Shown: positions 36,401 through 46,032, counted from the stretch's first letter. The stretch is DNA of 64,000 nucleotides from Chloroflexota bacterium (GCA_030603665.1 JAUVXJ010000009.1:1-64000), one strand, 5' to 3'. Notes: generated by a model not told the origin, from the letters alone. A program made the numbers and translations.

Positions 36401-37099
36401 ATGATAGTCATCGAGTTGCAGGATGCCACGAGAGTGTACAAGATCGGTGAGATGGAGACCCACGCGCTACGCGGGGTCAACCTGACCATTGAAGACGGCG
36501 AGTTCACGGCCCTCGTGGGGCCCTCAGGCTCTGGCAAGACCACGGCACTCCAGTTGATGGGCTGCCTGGACAGGCCCACCAGCGGACGCGTGCTCCTCCA
36601 GGGGGAGGACGTCACCAAGCTCAGCGCCAACAAGCGCGCGGACCTGCGCAGGGGGACCATCGGCTTCGTCTTCCAGTTCTTCGCCCTGATCCCCGGGCTG
36701 AGCGCCTATGAGAACATCGAACTGCCGCTGCTGCTGAGCGGCGCAAACGGTAAGCAGCGCAAAGCTCGCGTGGCAGAGCTTCTGGAGGCGGTGGGTCTCT
36801 CGGAAAGAGCCAAACACCGGCCCGATCAGATGAGCGGGGGCGAGCAGCAGCGCGTGGCCGTGGCCCGCGCTTTGGCTACCGAGCCCATCCTCATCCTGGC
36901 GGACGAGCCCACGGCCAACCTGGATACGGAGAACGGGCGCCAGGTGATGGAGATCATGTTACGATTGAACGAGGAGACGGGCACCACCTTCGTGTGCGCC
37001 ACCCACGACCCGCGCGTGATCCCGTTCGCCAGGCGCGTGGTCGAGCTCCGCGATGGGAAGGTCGCAGACGACAAGCAATATGAAGGAGATACGAGATGA
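36401..37099 (+). CDS. ABC transporter ATP-binding protein, LolD/MacB type
   Basis: Encodes 232 residues from ATG 36401 (GGGAG 8 bases upstream; an ATG at 36386 is less likely). Walker A is GPSGSGKTT, the signature [15 protein letters not shown] and Walker [14 protein letters not shown], with the switch His in ATHDPRV. It drives the two permeases. The stop overlaps the next start as ATGA. Confidence 0.96.
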   Translation: MIVIELQDATRVYKIGEMETHALRGVNLTIEDGEFTALVGPSGSGKTTALQLMGCLDRPTSGRVLLQGEDVTKLSANKRADLRRGTIGFVFQFFALIPGLSAYENIELPLLLSGANGKQRKARVAELLEAVGLSERAKHRPDQMSGGEQQRVAVARALATEPILILADEPTANLDTENGRQVMEIMLRLNEETGTTFVCATHDPRVIPFARRVVELRDGKVADDKQYEGDTR

Positions 37100-38247
37100 G
37101 TGAGAAGTGGTGGAAAACAGCCATCATTCTCCTTTTGCTGGTCGCCGTCCTCCTCACCGGCTGCGGCGGCGTACCCGAGCCGTCGCCCACGCCCGTGCTC
37201 GCGGCGCCGACCCCGGCGCTGCCGTCGCGGTCCACGGGAGGCGCGGTGACGGCCTCGGGAGAGGTGGTGGCCGCCCAGCAGGCCCAGATGGGCTTCGCCA
37301 TGGCCGGCCAGGTGGAAACGGTGGAGGTGAACCTGGGGGACAAGGTACTGGAAGGTGATACCCTCATCTCGCTGGAGTCCTCCACCCTTCAGGCCGGGGT
37401 GGCCCAAGCCGAGGCCGGTCTGGAGGCCGCGAGAGCTCAGCTGGCCGAGCTGGAGTCCGGCCCGCGACCAGAGGATCTGGCCATGGCCGACGCTGCCTAC
37501 GCCAATGCGCTGGCCCAATACCACAAGCTGGAGGCGGGTCCCAGCGACGAGGAACGCCGCATCGCCCTGGCCGCCCTGAGGAAGGCCGAGGCCGCCCTGG
37601 TTCAGGCTCAAGCCGCGTACGACGCGATAGCCTGGGTGGAAGAGGTGGCGGAGATGCCGCAGACCCTGGCCCTCCAACTGGCCACTCTGGACTACGAGGG
37701 CGCGCTGGCCAACTACGAGTTGGTTACCCGAGGAGCGCTGCCAGATGACCTGGAGGCGGCCTGGGGCAACGTGAAGAGCGCCATCGCCCAGGCGGACAAA
37801 CTCCGCGCCGGGCCCACCTCTGCGCAACTGACCATCGCCCAGGCAGCGGTTGACCAGGCCGAGGCCGCGCTGGAAGTCGCCCGCGCCACCCTCAACCAGG
37901 CCACGCTGACCGCCCCCTTCAGTGGCGCCGTGGCCGACGTTCAGGTCAGTCCAGGCCAGGTCGTGATGCCCGGCCAGGTGGTGCTCACCCTGGCGGATCT
38001 CTCCCAGCTCCAGGTGGAGACCACCGACCTCAGCGAGAGGGACGTGACGGAGGTGCAGGTAGGCCAGGAGGCCATGGTCTACTTGGAGGCGCTAAACGTG
38101 GACGTCCCAGGACGGGTGGCTCGCATCTCGCCGCTGGCCTCCATGGTGGGCGGCGACGTGGTGTACACCGTCGTGGTGAATCTGGAGGAACAGCCAGAGG
38201 GACTGCTCCTGGGGATGAGTGTGGAAGTGGAGATCGCCACTGAATAG
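37096..38247 (+). CDS. HlyD/MacA-family membrane-fusion lipoprotein
   Basis: Encodes 383 residues. A signal peptide ends in the lipobox LLTGC (Cys about residue 25), then a Pro/Thr stalk. A biotinyl-lipoyl half-domain ([24 protein letters not shown]) surrounds a long Ala/Glu/Gln-rich coiled coil (about 95-250). The second half starts [20 protein letters not shown]. It links the ABC permeases to the envelope. In a monoderm-like envelope it may pass substrate to the surface. Confidence 0.9.
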   Translation: MSEKWWKTAIILLLLVAVLLTGCGGVPEPSPTPVLAAPTPALPSRSTGGAVTASGEVVAAQQAQMGFAMAGQVETVEVNLGDKVLEGDTLISLESSTLQAGVAQAEAGLEAARAQLAELESGPRPEDLAMADAAYANALAQYHKLEAGPSDEERRIALAALRKAEAALVQAQAAYDAIAWVEEVAEMPQTLALQLATLDYEGALANYELVTRGALPDDLEAAWGNVKSAIAQADKLRAGPTSAQLTIAQAAVDQAEAALEVARATLNQATLTAPFSGAVADVQVSPGQVVMPGQVVLTLADLSQLQVETTDLSERDVTEVQVGQEAMVYLEALNVDVPGRVARISPLASMVGGDVVYTVVVNLEEQPEGLLLGMSVEVEIATE

Positions 38248-38303
38248 GGCGCGGCAGGCGCGATCCGCTTGGATCGTCTCGCCAGTAGCGAAGGGAGACA
38301 ACA

Positions 38304-39479
38304 GTGGTCAAGAGTAGAGTTCTGGGGGCGCTGTGCCTGGCAGCCCTCATCGCGCTCTCGGTGGGGTGCGGTGCCGGTGGAGAGGCAAGACCGACGCCCA
38401 CGACCATACCCCTGGCACCCACGAGAGCACCGGAGACCCCGATGCCCCCTAGCCCCACCCTCGAGCCCACGGCGGAACCGACGGAGACGCCGGCGCCAAC
38501 GTCTGAGGCTACAGACACACCTCAGCCCACGGCGACGCCGACGGAACCACCGGCCGCCACGCCGATATCAAGGCCGGAGCCGCCAGCGCCAACACCCATC
38601 CCCGGCTTGCAGGGCAGGTTCGTCTTCCAGGTGGGGAGCGGGGGCGACATCTACGTAGTCAACGCCGACGGAAGCGGCCTCAGGCGTTTGACCCAGGGCA
38701 TGGACCCCTCGTGGTCGCCCGACGGCACCCAGGTGGTCTTCGCCCGGTGGACGGAGCCCTGGGGGATCTATGCCATCAACGCCGACGGGAGCAACGAGCG
38801 CCTGCTATTCAGTTCAAGCGTGGCGCGGAGCCCCGTCTTCTCGCCCGATGGGAGCCAGCTTGCCTTTCACTTCACCACCGAAGGGCGGCACCCTGCCTGG
38901 AGGTTTTGGATCGACGGGTTCGGTTGGTACTATATCGAGCGGGGCTACAAGCAGACGGAGTGGCACCTGGGGGTGCTAAACCTGGCAGATGGCAGACTCC
39001 ATGAACCTTACTGCGACAACCTCTCTTTCTCGCCAACCTGGACCGTCGATGGGGAGCGGCTGGTGTACGATGGCGAGCAGGGGTTAATGGTTAGCGAGGC
39101 GAATGGGGCGAACAACGTGCCGTTTGCCGACAACGTGCACGACTACTTCCCCGTGATGTCCCCCGACGGGAGCCAGATCGCCATCCAGCACTGGCAGCAT
39201 GACCACTGGGAGATCTTCGCCACGGGGGCGGATGGGGTTGGTCGATGGCCTTTGACAGGCAGCTCAGCGCTGCTTGAGCGGCGACCCAACAACGTCTCGC
39301 CGGCGTGGAGTCCGGATGGCAAACATATCGCCTTCCTCTCGGACCGGTCGGGCGAATGGGAGTTCTACGTGATGAGCGCCGATGGCAGCAACCAGAGGCA
39401 GGTCCTGGAGAACGTCACCGGGCAGTTGAAGATCTTCTACTCGGGAGGCAACGAGAGGGTGTTGTCCTGGGGGAGTTAG
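38304..39479 (+). CDS. PD40 (TolB-like) beta-propeller lipoprotein
   Basis: Encodes 391 residues from GTG 38304 behind GGGAGA. A signal peptide ends near SVGCG, probably a lipoprotein, then about 70 residues of Pro/Thr/Glu-rich linker. The rest has TolB/PD40 blades: INADGSNERLLF, SPDGSQLAFH, SPDGKHIAFLSDRSGEWEFYVM. It follows the membrane-fusion gene by 56 bases and probably belongs to the export operon. Two broken copies of its 3' end lie near 27.0 and 29.0 kb. Confidence 0.85.
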   Translation: MVKSRVLGALCLAALIALSVGCGAGGEARPTPTTIPLAPTRAPETPMPPSPTLEPTAEPTETPAPTSEATDTPQPTATPTEPPAATPISRPEPPAPTPIPGLQGRFVFQVGSGGDIYVVNADGSGLRRLTQGMDPSWSPDGTQVVFARWTEPWGIYAINADGSNERLLFSSSVARSPVFSPDGSQLAFHFTTEGRHPAWRFWIDGFGWYYIERGYKQTEWHLGVLNLADGRLHEPYCDNLSFSPTWTVDGERLVYDGEQGLMVSEANGANNVPFADNVHDYFPVMSPDGSQIAIQHWQHDHWEIFATGADGVGRWPLTGSSALLERRPNNVSPAWSPDGKHIAFLSDRSGEWEFYVMSADGSNQRQVLENVTGQLKIFYSGGNERVLSWGS

Positions 39480-39629
39480 ATCCTCCTTCCCTCAAAGCGG
39501 CGGCGTGTGGGGGGAGCCTTGGCGCCCGCTCGTCCAATGGGACGTCAACTGATTGTCCGCCCTTCCTCATGTCACACAGAGTGGCTTTGGTGCAAGCATG
39601 GGGCAAGTGGTCTGCCCGCGCGGACTCGA

Positions 39630-40241
39630 TTACTCCTCTTCGGCCAAGGCCAGCAACTCCTCCAACACCGCGGTGAGTTGGCCCTCCGTCGGTGACCCAA
39701 CAAAGACCTTGGCGATCTCTCCCTCTTGGGTGATGACAAAGGTCTCCGGTACCCCTTGGACACCGTACGCCTTCGCAATCCGATTGCGCGGGTCCGGCCC
39801 GTTCGGATATGTAATCCCGAACTCCTCGATGAAGGCCCTCGCCGGTGGTTCGGTATCCTTATAATCAACACCGATAACGGAGACACCCTGCCCGCGATAC
39901 CGCTGCCACACAGACTCGAGCATCGGAGCCTCGTCCCTGCATGGCGTGCACCAACTGGCCCAGAAGTTAAGCACGATTATCTGCCCCTGCAGATCACTAA
40001 GGGAGATCTCACCGCCATCGAACAACTCCAAGGTGAAATCCGGTGCCGGGCCCGCCTGGAGTTGCCCTGACCCTCTGGTTGTAGCGCCATACGCCAGCGA
40101 AGCAAGCACAAGCACTGAAGCCGCAGCAAACACCACGAGCTGCGCCGACCGCCTACGCGACCCCGTGGGCGTCAGTTGTTCTTGTTCGGGTCCTACAGCC
40201 TGTGCTTCCGCCTGTTGCTCAGTCTGCATGACTCTCCCCAT
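39630..40241 (-). CDS. TlpA/ResA-like thiol-disulfide protein
   Basis: Encodes 203 residues from ATG 40241 (GAGAGG 7 bases upstream; a second ATG at 40229 is also possible, and the frame is open to 40331). One membrane anchor lies at about residues 35-57. The thioredoxin-like domain has LNFWASWCTPCRDEAPML with the redox CxxC, and GVQGVPETFVI with the cis-Pro. It probably reduces or matures extracytoplasmic proteins such as apocytochromes, with CcdA encoded divergently next to it. Confidence 0.9.
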   Translation of the reverse strand: MGRVMQTEQQAEAQAVGPEQEQLTPTGSRRRSAQLVVFAAASVLVLASLAYGATTRGSGQLQAGPAPDFTLELFDGGEISLSDLQGQIIVLNFWASWCTPCRDEAPMLESVWQRYRGQGVSVIGVDYKDTEPPARAFIEEFGITYPNGPDPRNRIAKAYGVQGVPETFVITQEGEIAKVFVGSPTEGQLTAVLEELLALAEEE

Positions 40242-40274
40242 ACTCTGACCTCTCGTCACTCGATCCCCAGCCGT

Positions 40275-40292
40275 TTCCATCATATCATGGAA
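40275..40292. promoter_or_regulatory. Palindrome TTCCAT-N6-ATGGAA over the tlpA -10
   Basis: A perfect 6-bp inverted repeat with a 6-base spacer covers TATGAT on the minus strand (40284-40279), a -10 box for tlpA; the -35 (TTGTAG, 18 bases away) is poor. It may bind a regulator of the redox pair. The remaining 300 bases between tlpA and ccdA show no other clear element. Confidence 0.4.
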
Positions 40293-40541
40293 CCTGCGGG
40301 TGCTACAACTGACGCTGAGCCCGCGAGACACTGCCCATCTGTCCTTTCCTCTTCACATCGCAACCTGCTACAATTAAGGATGTGGGACAGAGCCAACTGT
40401 GAAGCCGCGACAACGCGGCCCCGCATATCCGCATGTTGGCAGCTTCTGTCCGGGTCCACACTCGGTCGGTGGCGCGGCCAAATACACTAACTGGAAGAAC
40501 GGCTGGTTTCCCAACTCTATCGCACGGAGGCGCTGTTTCTC

Positions 40542-41264
40542 ATGCCGTCGGTCAGTTTTCCCCTGGCTTTTGCAGCTGGTCTGCTCTCCTTCGTCTCGCC
40601 CTGCGTGCTGCCGCTGGTGCCTGTGTACCTGGGCTATCTGTCAGGGACCAGCTTCTCTGCCAGCGCATCGCACGACCGATGGTATGTCTTCAGCCAGGCC
40701 CTGTTCTTCGTGGGGGGCTTCACCTTAGTATTTGTAATCCTCTTTGGCTTGCCTACGACTGTCTTGGCTGGCGCGCTGCAGGAGTACAGCGAACCGATCA
40801 CCAGATTGGGCGGAGTAGTCCTGATCGTGTTTGGCCTGCATACGATGGGGCTGTTCACCGTCCCCATTCTGAACGTGACCAGACAAGCGGAGATAGGATC
40901 CGGGTTGCAGGTGGGCTATGCGCGTTCGGCCTTGTTCGGAGTGACCTTTGCTGCTGGCTGGACCCCGTGTATTGGACCGCTGCTGGGCGCAGTCATCACA
41001 CTGGGGTTCGCGGAACCTTCCAGAGCCATCTGGTTCATCCTGGTCTATGCCGCGGGCCTGGCTGTGCCGTTTCTGGTGACGGCAGCCTTGCTCACTCGAG
41101 CCGTTGGGTGGCTCAAGCGCCTGAACCGCCACATGCGCGCCGTGGAGATTGCGAGTGGACTGCTGCTCATCGGGGTGGGAATCCTTCTCGTCACGGGCAC
41201 GTTCACCGCGATAAACACATACTTCATCGGCATCGCTCCCGAGTGGCTGACGCGGCACCTGTAG
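40542..41264 (+). CDS. ccdA: CcdA-type cytochrome c biogenesis/thiol transporter
   Basis: Encodes 240 residues with six membrane segments. The two redox-active cysteines are in LSFVSPCVLPLVPVYLGYLSG and FAAGWTPCIGPLLGAVI. CcdA carries electrons from cytosolic thioredoxin to TlpA/ResA-like proteins outside. ATG 40542 has GGAGGCG about 11 bases upstream. A longer frame in another register over the same bases is not coding. Confidence 0.92.
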   Translation: MPSVSFPLAFAAGLLSFVSPCVLPLVPVYLGYLSGTSFSASASHDRWYVFSQALFFVGGFTLVFVILFGLPTTVLAGALQEYSEPITRLGGVVLIVFGLHTMGLFTVPILNVTRQAEIGSGLQVGYARSALFGVTFAAGWTPCIGPLLGAVITLGFAEPSRAIWFILVYAAGLAVPFLVTAALLTRAVGWLKRLNRHMRAVEIASGLLLIGVGILLVTGTFTAINTYFIGIAPEWLTRHL

Positions 41265-41295
41265 AGTTGGCCTCTTTGAGGTTATTCGGGTGCCG

Positions 41296-44200
41296 CTACA
41301 TCCCCACCGCCCCCTCGGCCAGGACGTTGAGGATCCCCCTTTGCTTCTGTATAGTCCCCTCCACGATCAGTAAGAAGCAGTTGCGCAGCACCTTGTAGTA
41401 TCTCTGGTAGACATCGGGCCTGACGATAACGTTCATCAGCCCGTCCTCATCCTCCATGGTGATGAACACGAACCCCTTGGCCGTGGGGGGACGCTGCCTG
41501 ACCACCACCAGCCCCGCGACCCGCACCCTCTCGCCATTCTGCTTCCTCTCCAGGTCTTTGCTCCTCAGCACGCTAAGCCTCTCCAGCCGAGGACGGTGGA
41601 GGGCCACGATCTGGTCGCCCACCGGGAGGCCGAGGATGCCGTACTCCGCCTTGATCTCCTCGTCCAGGGTCAGCTCCGGCAGGTCGATCTCCTCCAGAGG
41701 CGGCGAGAGGTCCATCTCCCCCTCCTCGCAGCTCAGGGTGCCTAGTTCCCAGATCAGCTCCCTCCTGGCCTTGCCCCAGCCGTCCATGGCTCCCACCATA
41801 ATGAGGTTCTCCACCAACCTCCGGGGTAGCCTGGTGCGCTGGCAGAAGTCCCGCAAGGAATAGTAGGGACCCTCCCTCCCCGCCTCTTCCAGCACCTCCA
41901 GGCTGGCCTCGCCCAGGCCGTCCACGTAGGAAAAGCCCAGCCGTAGATGGCCGTTCTCCAAGATACATCTCGCCCGGCTGCGGTTCACGTCCACTGGGAG
42001 GATCTTCACCCCGTGGCGCTTGGCGTCCCCCACGACCACCGCCGGGCTGTAGAAGCCCATGGGCTGGGCGTTCAAGAGGGCGCAGTAGAACGGGGCGGGG
42101 TAGTGGGCCTTCAGATACATCGTCTCGTAAGCGGTCCTGGCGAAGGCCGCGGCGTGGCTCTTGCAGAAGCCGAACTCGGCGAAGCCTGCCAATTGGTCGA
42201 AGACCGCCTGGGCCGTGTCCTCGTCCAGCCCTTTGGCCAGGGCACCCTCCACGAAGCGCCCTCTGAGCTTCTCCATCGCCTCTCGGGAGCGGCTGCGGCT
42301 GATGGCCCGGCGCAGCAGGTCGGCCTCCCCGGGAGTGAAGCCGGCGATGACCATGGCCACTTTCAGGATCTGCTCCTGGAAGATGATCACCCCCATGGTC
42401 TCCGCCAGGGCTGGCTCCAGGGCGGGATGGAGGTAGGTTACTTCTTCTAAGCCCGCGCGACGCTGCAAATAAGGGTTTACCATGTTGCCCTGGATAGGTC
42501 CCGGCCTGATCAGGGCCACCTCCACCACGATGTCCTCGAACTTCTGAGGGCGCATACGGGGCAGTGTCTGGGCCTGGGCGCGGCTCTCTACCTGGAAGGT
42601 GCCGATGGTGTCCGCCCGGCAGAGCATGTCGTAGACCACGGGATCGTCCAGGGGGATATGCTCCAGGTCTAGTTCCTCGCCCCTGTGCTCCCTGATCATC
42701 TCCAGCGCCTCGTAGATCAAGGACAAGGTGCGTAGGGCCAGGAGGTCGATCTTGATCAAACCCAGGTCCTCCACGTCGTCCTTGTTGAACTGCACCACCA
42801 CCCTTCCGGGCATGGTGGCCCTCTCTAGGGGCGCGATCTCCACCAGGGGCTTGGCGGTGATGATCATCCCTCCCACGTGGATGCTCAGGTGGCGTGGGAA
42901 GGAGTCTATCTCCCGGCAGAGCTCGAGCAGCTGCCGCCAGGGGAGGTGCGTCGTCTTGTCAGCGAGGCCGTTCACCCTCTCCAGGTCTTCCTCTACCTGG
43001 GAGGCCCTCCTGGTATCCAGGGCCTTGGCCACCTGGTCCAGCAGAGGCAGGGGGAAGCCCAACGCCTTGCCCAGGTCCCTCACGGCGCTCCTGGCGCGGA
43101 AGGTGACCACGTTACAGACCATGGCCGTGTGCTCCTCGCCGTACTTGTCGTAAACGTACTGGATCACCTCCTCCCGGTGGTCGGTGGAGAAGTCCACGTC
43201 GATGTCGGGCATGGTATTGGCCTCCTCGCTGAGGAAGCGCTCGAAAAGGAGGTTGTGGGCGATGGGATCCACCCTGGTGATGTCCAGCACATAGGCCACC
43301 ACGGAGTTAGCGGCGGAACCCCTGCCCTGGGCGGGGATGCCCCTCTCGTGGGCGTAGCGACAGATATCCCACACGATGAGGAAGTACTCTTCCAGATGGG
43401 TACGCCCGATGACCTCCAGTTCATGATCTAACTGATTCAGGACCCTTTCCGTAACGGATTTGTACTTCCTCTTGGTCCCTTCCATACACAGGCGACGTAA
43501 GTAGCTCCCGGCCGTCTCACCAGGAGGCAGCTCGAAGGGAGGCAGGCGGTGGGCGGAGAAGTTGAGATCGACTTCGCACCTCTCGGCGATGGCCCTGGTG
43601 TTGGAGATGGCCTGGGGCAGGTGGGAGAAGAGTCCCTCCATCTCCTCAGGGGACTTGAGATAGTATTCCGAGTTGGCACGGAGGGTGCTCCCCGCCTCGT
43701 CCAGGATGGTGTGGTTGGCGATGCAGGTCAGCACGTCGTGGAGGCGGTGTCCCTGCCGACGGGCGTAGTGCACGTCGTTGGTGGCCACGTACCTGACCCT
43801 CAGATGCTCGGCCAGCTGGACCAGCATTCTCAGCAGCCGTTGATTCTCCTCCAGGAGATGTTGTTGCAGCTCCAGGAAGAAGTGCTCCCGGCCGAAGACG
43901 TGGAGGTATCTCCTGGCTGCCCTCAGGGCCTCCCCATTGTGACCGGCCAGCAGGTGGGAGGCGATCTCCCCCCGGGAGCAGCCTGAGAGGCAGATCAGGC
44001 CCTCTTTGTGCCGGGCCAGGGCTGACCAGGAAAGGGAGGCTTCTCCCTTGTTGTGGCTCAGCTGGGCGTGGCTGATGAGGCGGGAGAGGTTGGAGTAGCC
44101 CAGGTTGTTCCCCGCCAGGAGGGTGAGGTGGTAACCACCGTCCAGGGTCAGCTCCGCCCCGATGATGGGCTTGATGCCCCGCTCCAGGGCGCCCCGGTAG

Positions 44201-44352
44201 AAGCGCACCGCGCCGTATAGCCCATCGTGGTCGGTGACGGCCAGGTGGTCCATGCTTAGCTCCAGAGCCCGGTCGAGGAGCTCCTCCGGGTGGGAGGCTC
44301 CATCCAGCATGGAGTAGTTGGTGTGGCAGTGTAGTTCTACGTAGTCTGGCAT
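41296..44352 (-). CDS. dnaE2: Error-prone DNA polymerase III alpha, ImuC/DnaE2
   Basis: Encodes 1,018 residues. A PHP domain (about 1-270) begins YVELHCHTNYSMLDGAS. The palm carries the catalytic pair in MPDIDVDFSTDHREEV (about residue 385). The C-terminal part has helix-hairpin-helix and OB regions, ending LNVLAEGAVGM without the beta-clamp tail of DnaE1. It performs translesion synthesis after damage. It is the last gene of the SOS-type operon with imuB and the DUF6504 gene. Its 3' end lies 31 bases from ccdA, convergent. Confidence 0.95.
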   Translation of the reverse strand: MPDYVELHCHTNYSMLDGASHPEELLDRALELSMDHLAVTDHDGLYGAVRFYRGALERGIKPIIGAELTLDGGYHLTLLAGNNLGYSNLSRLISHAQLSHNKGEASLSWSALARHKEGLICLSGCSRGEIASHLLAGHNGEALRAARRYLHVFGREHFFLELQQHLLEENQRLLRMLVQLAEHLRVRYVATNDVHYARRQGHRLHDVLTCIANHTILDEAGSTLRANSEYYLKSPEEMEGLFSHLPQAISNTRAIAERCEVDLNFSAHRLPPFELPPGETAGSYLRRLCMEGTKRKYKSVTERVLNQLDHELEVIGRTHLEEYFLIVWDICRYAHERGIPAQGRGSAANSVVAYVLDITRVDPIAHNLLFERFLSEEANTMPDIDVDFSTDHREEVIQYVYDKYGEEHTAMVCNVVTFRARSAVRDLGKALGFPLPLLDQVAKALDTRRASQVEEDLERVNGLADKTTHLPWRQLLELCREIDSFPRHLSIHVGGMIITAKPLVEIAPLERATMPGRVVVQFNKDDVEDLGLIKIDLLALRTLSLIYEALEMIREHRGEELDLEHIPLDDPVVYDMLCRADTIGTFQVESRAQAQTLPRMRPQKFEDIVVEVALIRPGPIQGNMVNPYLQRRAGLEEVTYLHPALEPALAETMGVIIFQEQILKVAMVIAGFTPGEADLLRRAISRSRSREAMEKLRGRFVEGALAKGLDEDTAQAVFDQLAGFAEFGFCKSHAAAFARTAYETMYLKAHYPAPFYCALLNAQPMGFYSPAVVVGDAKRHGVKILPVDVNRSRARCILENGHLRLGFSYVDGLGEASLEVLEEAGREGPYYSLRDFCQRTRLPRRLVENLIMVGAMDGWGKARRELIWELGTLSCEEGEMDLSPPLEEIDLPELTLDEEIKAEYGILGLPVGDQIVALHRPRLERLSVLRSKDLERKQNGERVRVAGLVVVRQRPPTAKGFVFITMEDEDGLMNVIVRPDVYQRYYKVLRNCFLLIVEGTIQKQRGILNVLAEGAVGM

Positions 44353-44420
44353 GATCCTGTGATGGATGGTTTCTCACGTAGCGCTGCAATAGAGCTGCGC
44401 GCCAGAGATAGAGAGAATCG

Positions 44421-44506
44421 CGTGGGAATGAAGTTCCACGCTAAGTCCGAGTCCTGTAGCGCTGGAATTCATTCCGGCGCTACGGTTAGAAAGTCCCTGC
44501 GGGACT
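44421..44506. repeat. Cluster of three palindromes, likely dispersed intergenic repeat
   Basis: Between dnaE2 and the DUF6504 gene three inverted repeats follow each other: 44421-44440 (CGTGG-bulge-AA with TTCCACG), 44456-44483 (13-bp stem around a 2-base loop, core GGAAT-TC-ATTCC) and 44492-44506 (AGTCCC-TGC-GGGACT). A partial copy of the second (GTAGCGCTG-C-AAT) lies at about 44379. This looks like a REP/MITE-type unit. Within the operon it would form strong RNA stems before dnaE2. Confidence 0.55.
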
Positions 44507-44527
44507 CCACAAGTCATCGCCCCGGTG

Positions 44528-44782
44528 CTAGTCATAGACCCGTTCCAGATACCAGTCATAGGTGAGAAGATCATGGTAGACGACGCAGGTGAAGCCGGTG
44601 TGGACCTCCACCTGGAAGTACTCGCGCCAGATCTCCACCCGCCACCAGTCCAGGTGAACCCGCCAGCGGTTGCCCAGATGGAGGACGCGGTGGACCTCTC
44701 CCCTCCATTGAAAGGCGAGAGGCTCACCTCTATCGCCACTCGTGGACTCGATACTTTGTGCTGGTTGGTATAGCCTGCTCAT
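44528..44782 (-). CDS. DUF6504-like small protein of the mutagenesis operon
   Basis: Encodes 84 residues. The pattern GEPLAFQWRGEVHRVLHLGNRW, WWRVEIWREYFQVEV and DLLTYDWYLERVYD matches small proteins (DUF6504) typically found beside ImuB-type polymerases. It starts 53 bases inside the imuB 3' end in another frame, so translation is coupled. Function unknown. A plus-strand frame of similar length on the same bases is a shadow. Confidence 0.75.
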   Translation of the reverse strand: MSRLYQPAQSIESTSGDRGEPLAFQWRGEVHRVLHLGNRWRVHLDWWRVEIWREYFQVEVHTGFTCVVYHDLLTYDWYLERVYD

Positions 44783-46004
44783 GGCTTCTCTTCACCGGGA
44801 AATGCTCAAGGGGTGCCTCAGGGGGTAGCAGGGCGAACCTTCTCTCCGGCAAGGGAGCTCGAAGGTCGAGCAACTGCGCCTGGAGGAAACAGCTGGCGCC
44901 GTACTTACCCACGATGTTGGCCACGGCGCGATCTATCCTCCTCTGGCGCAGCGTGCGGGTGGAAAAGAGGCTCAGTTGATGTCCCTTCCCCTGGCTCAGC
45001 TGTCCCAAAGATACCTTCAGGGCAGAGACTCTATCTTGATAATGGAAGTTCGATACCAGCCTCTCCACCGCCAGCCCGATCTTGTGCTCCTCGGCGCTGG
45101 GCTCGCTGAGGGCTATGTGCCTCTCCTCCTCGCCTTTGTCATACTGCAAAGTCACGCTTACTCTTCCACACACCTGGCCGCAGCGATGAAGCCGCGCCAG
45201 GAGTTGGGTGCTGAGCTGTTTGGCCGTCATGTGGAGGACCTGCATCTCGTCGACAGGATCCTCGAAGCGATGTTCCAGCTCTTGAGGGCCCCTGGTTGTG
45301 CGAGCGATGACCTTACTCCCATCCCTGCCTCGAGCCAGTTGGTGAGCCCCCCTCCCCTCCAGGCCGAACTGGGCCAAAATGGCACTTATGGGCAGGGAGG
45401 CGAGCTGCCCCATGGTGCGAATGCCCAGCAAGTGCAGCCGCCCTCGCATCTCCTCACTGATGGGCAGGAGAGAGACCGACAACTCTTTGAGAAACCTTCT
45501 CTCCTTCCCAGGGGCGATGACCTGTACGTCCTCGGCAGCGCCCTCCAGGGCGGTGAGCCTTGCCGTGAACTTGCCCCTGGCTATCCCCACCCTCACAGGT
45601 AGGCGAGTAGCCTCTCTGACAGCCTCGGCGATACTCCGGCCCAACCGCTTTTCGGGCCCGTAGAGGCGCTGCAACCCGCTCGCCTCCAGGTAGGCGCCGC
45701 CCAGACTGTGGGGCTCGATGAAGGGACTGAAGGGCTCCAGGGCCATCAGCATCTCCTCGAAGGCCGAGGTGTACCTCTCTTCCATAGTGGGCAGGAAGAC
45801 GGCCTCGGGGCAGAGTTCCTCCGCCTGGCGCAGGGACATCCCTATCCCCACACCCTGCTCCAGCGCCTCGGGCGAGGCCTCGTACACGTGGCCCCTCTCG
45901 TGGGCCAGCCCGCCGATGACCACGGCCCTGCCCTTGAGGGAGGGATCCTCTCGTACCTCCACAGCCAGGGGGAAGTGGGGAACGAAGACGTAGGCGACCT
46001 TCAT
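44730..46004 (-). CDS. imuB: ImuB-like inactive Y-family polymerase
   Basis: Encodes 424 residues with the palm, thumb and little-finger layout of Y-family polymerases. The catalytic acids are gone: the first motif reads YVFVPHFPLAVE (no Asp) and the second SLGGAYLE instead of S-x-D-E. That is the mark of ImuB, the non-catalytic scaffold of the ImuB-DnaE2 mutasome. QLSLF at about residue 330 fits a beta-clamp binding motif. ATG 46004 follows GGAGG. The operon has an SOS box and no imuA. Confidence 0.9.
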   Translation of the reverse strand: MKVAYVFVPHFPLAVEVREDPSLKGRAVVIGGLAHERGHVYEASPEALEQGVGIGMSLRQAEELCPEAVFLPTMEERYTSAFEEMLMALEPFSPFIEPHSLGGAYLEASGLQRLYGPEKRLGRSIAEAVREATRLPVRVGIARGKFTARLTALEGAAEDVQVIAPGKERRFLKELSVSLLPISEEMRGRLHLLGIRTMGQLASLPISAILAQFGLEGRGAHQLARGRDGSKVIARTTRGPQELEHRFEDPVDEMQVLHMTAKQLSTQLLARLHRCGQVCGRVSVTLQYDKGEEERHIALSEPSAEEHKIGLAVERLVSNFHYQDRVSALKVSLGQLSQGKGHQLSLFSTRTLRQRRIDRAVANIVGKYGASCFLQAQLLDLRAPLPERRFALLPPEAPLEHFPVKRSHEQAIPTSTKYRVHEWR

Positions 46005-46032
46005 ATTCTTACCTCCGGATTCTCACTATGGA

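Noticed and set aside
40433..41398. 321-codon plus-strand frame overlapping ccdA
   Set aside because: The ccdA frame has the membrane segments and redox motifs; this one is Arg/Ser/His-rich and has no motif.
44525..44773. Plus-strand 82-codon frame opposite the DUF6504 gene
   Set aside because: The minus-strand reading matches a known small family in its usual neighbourhood.
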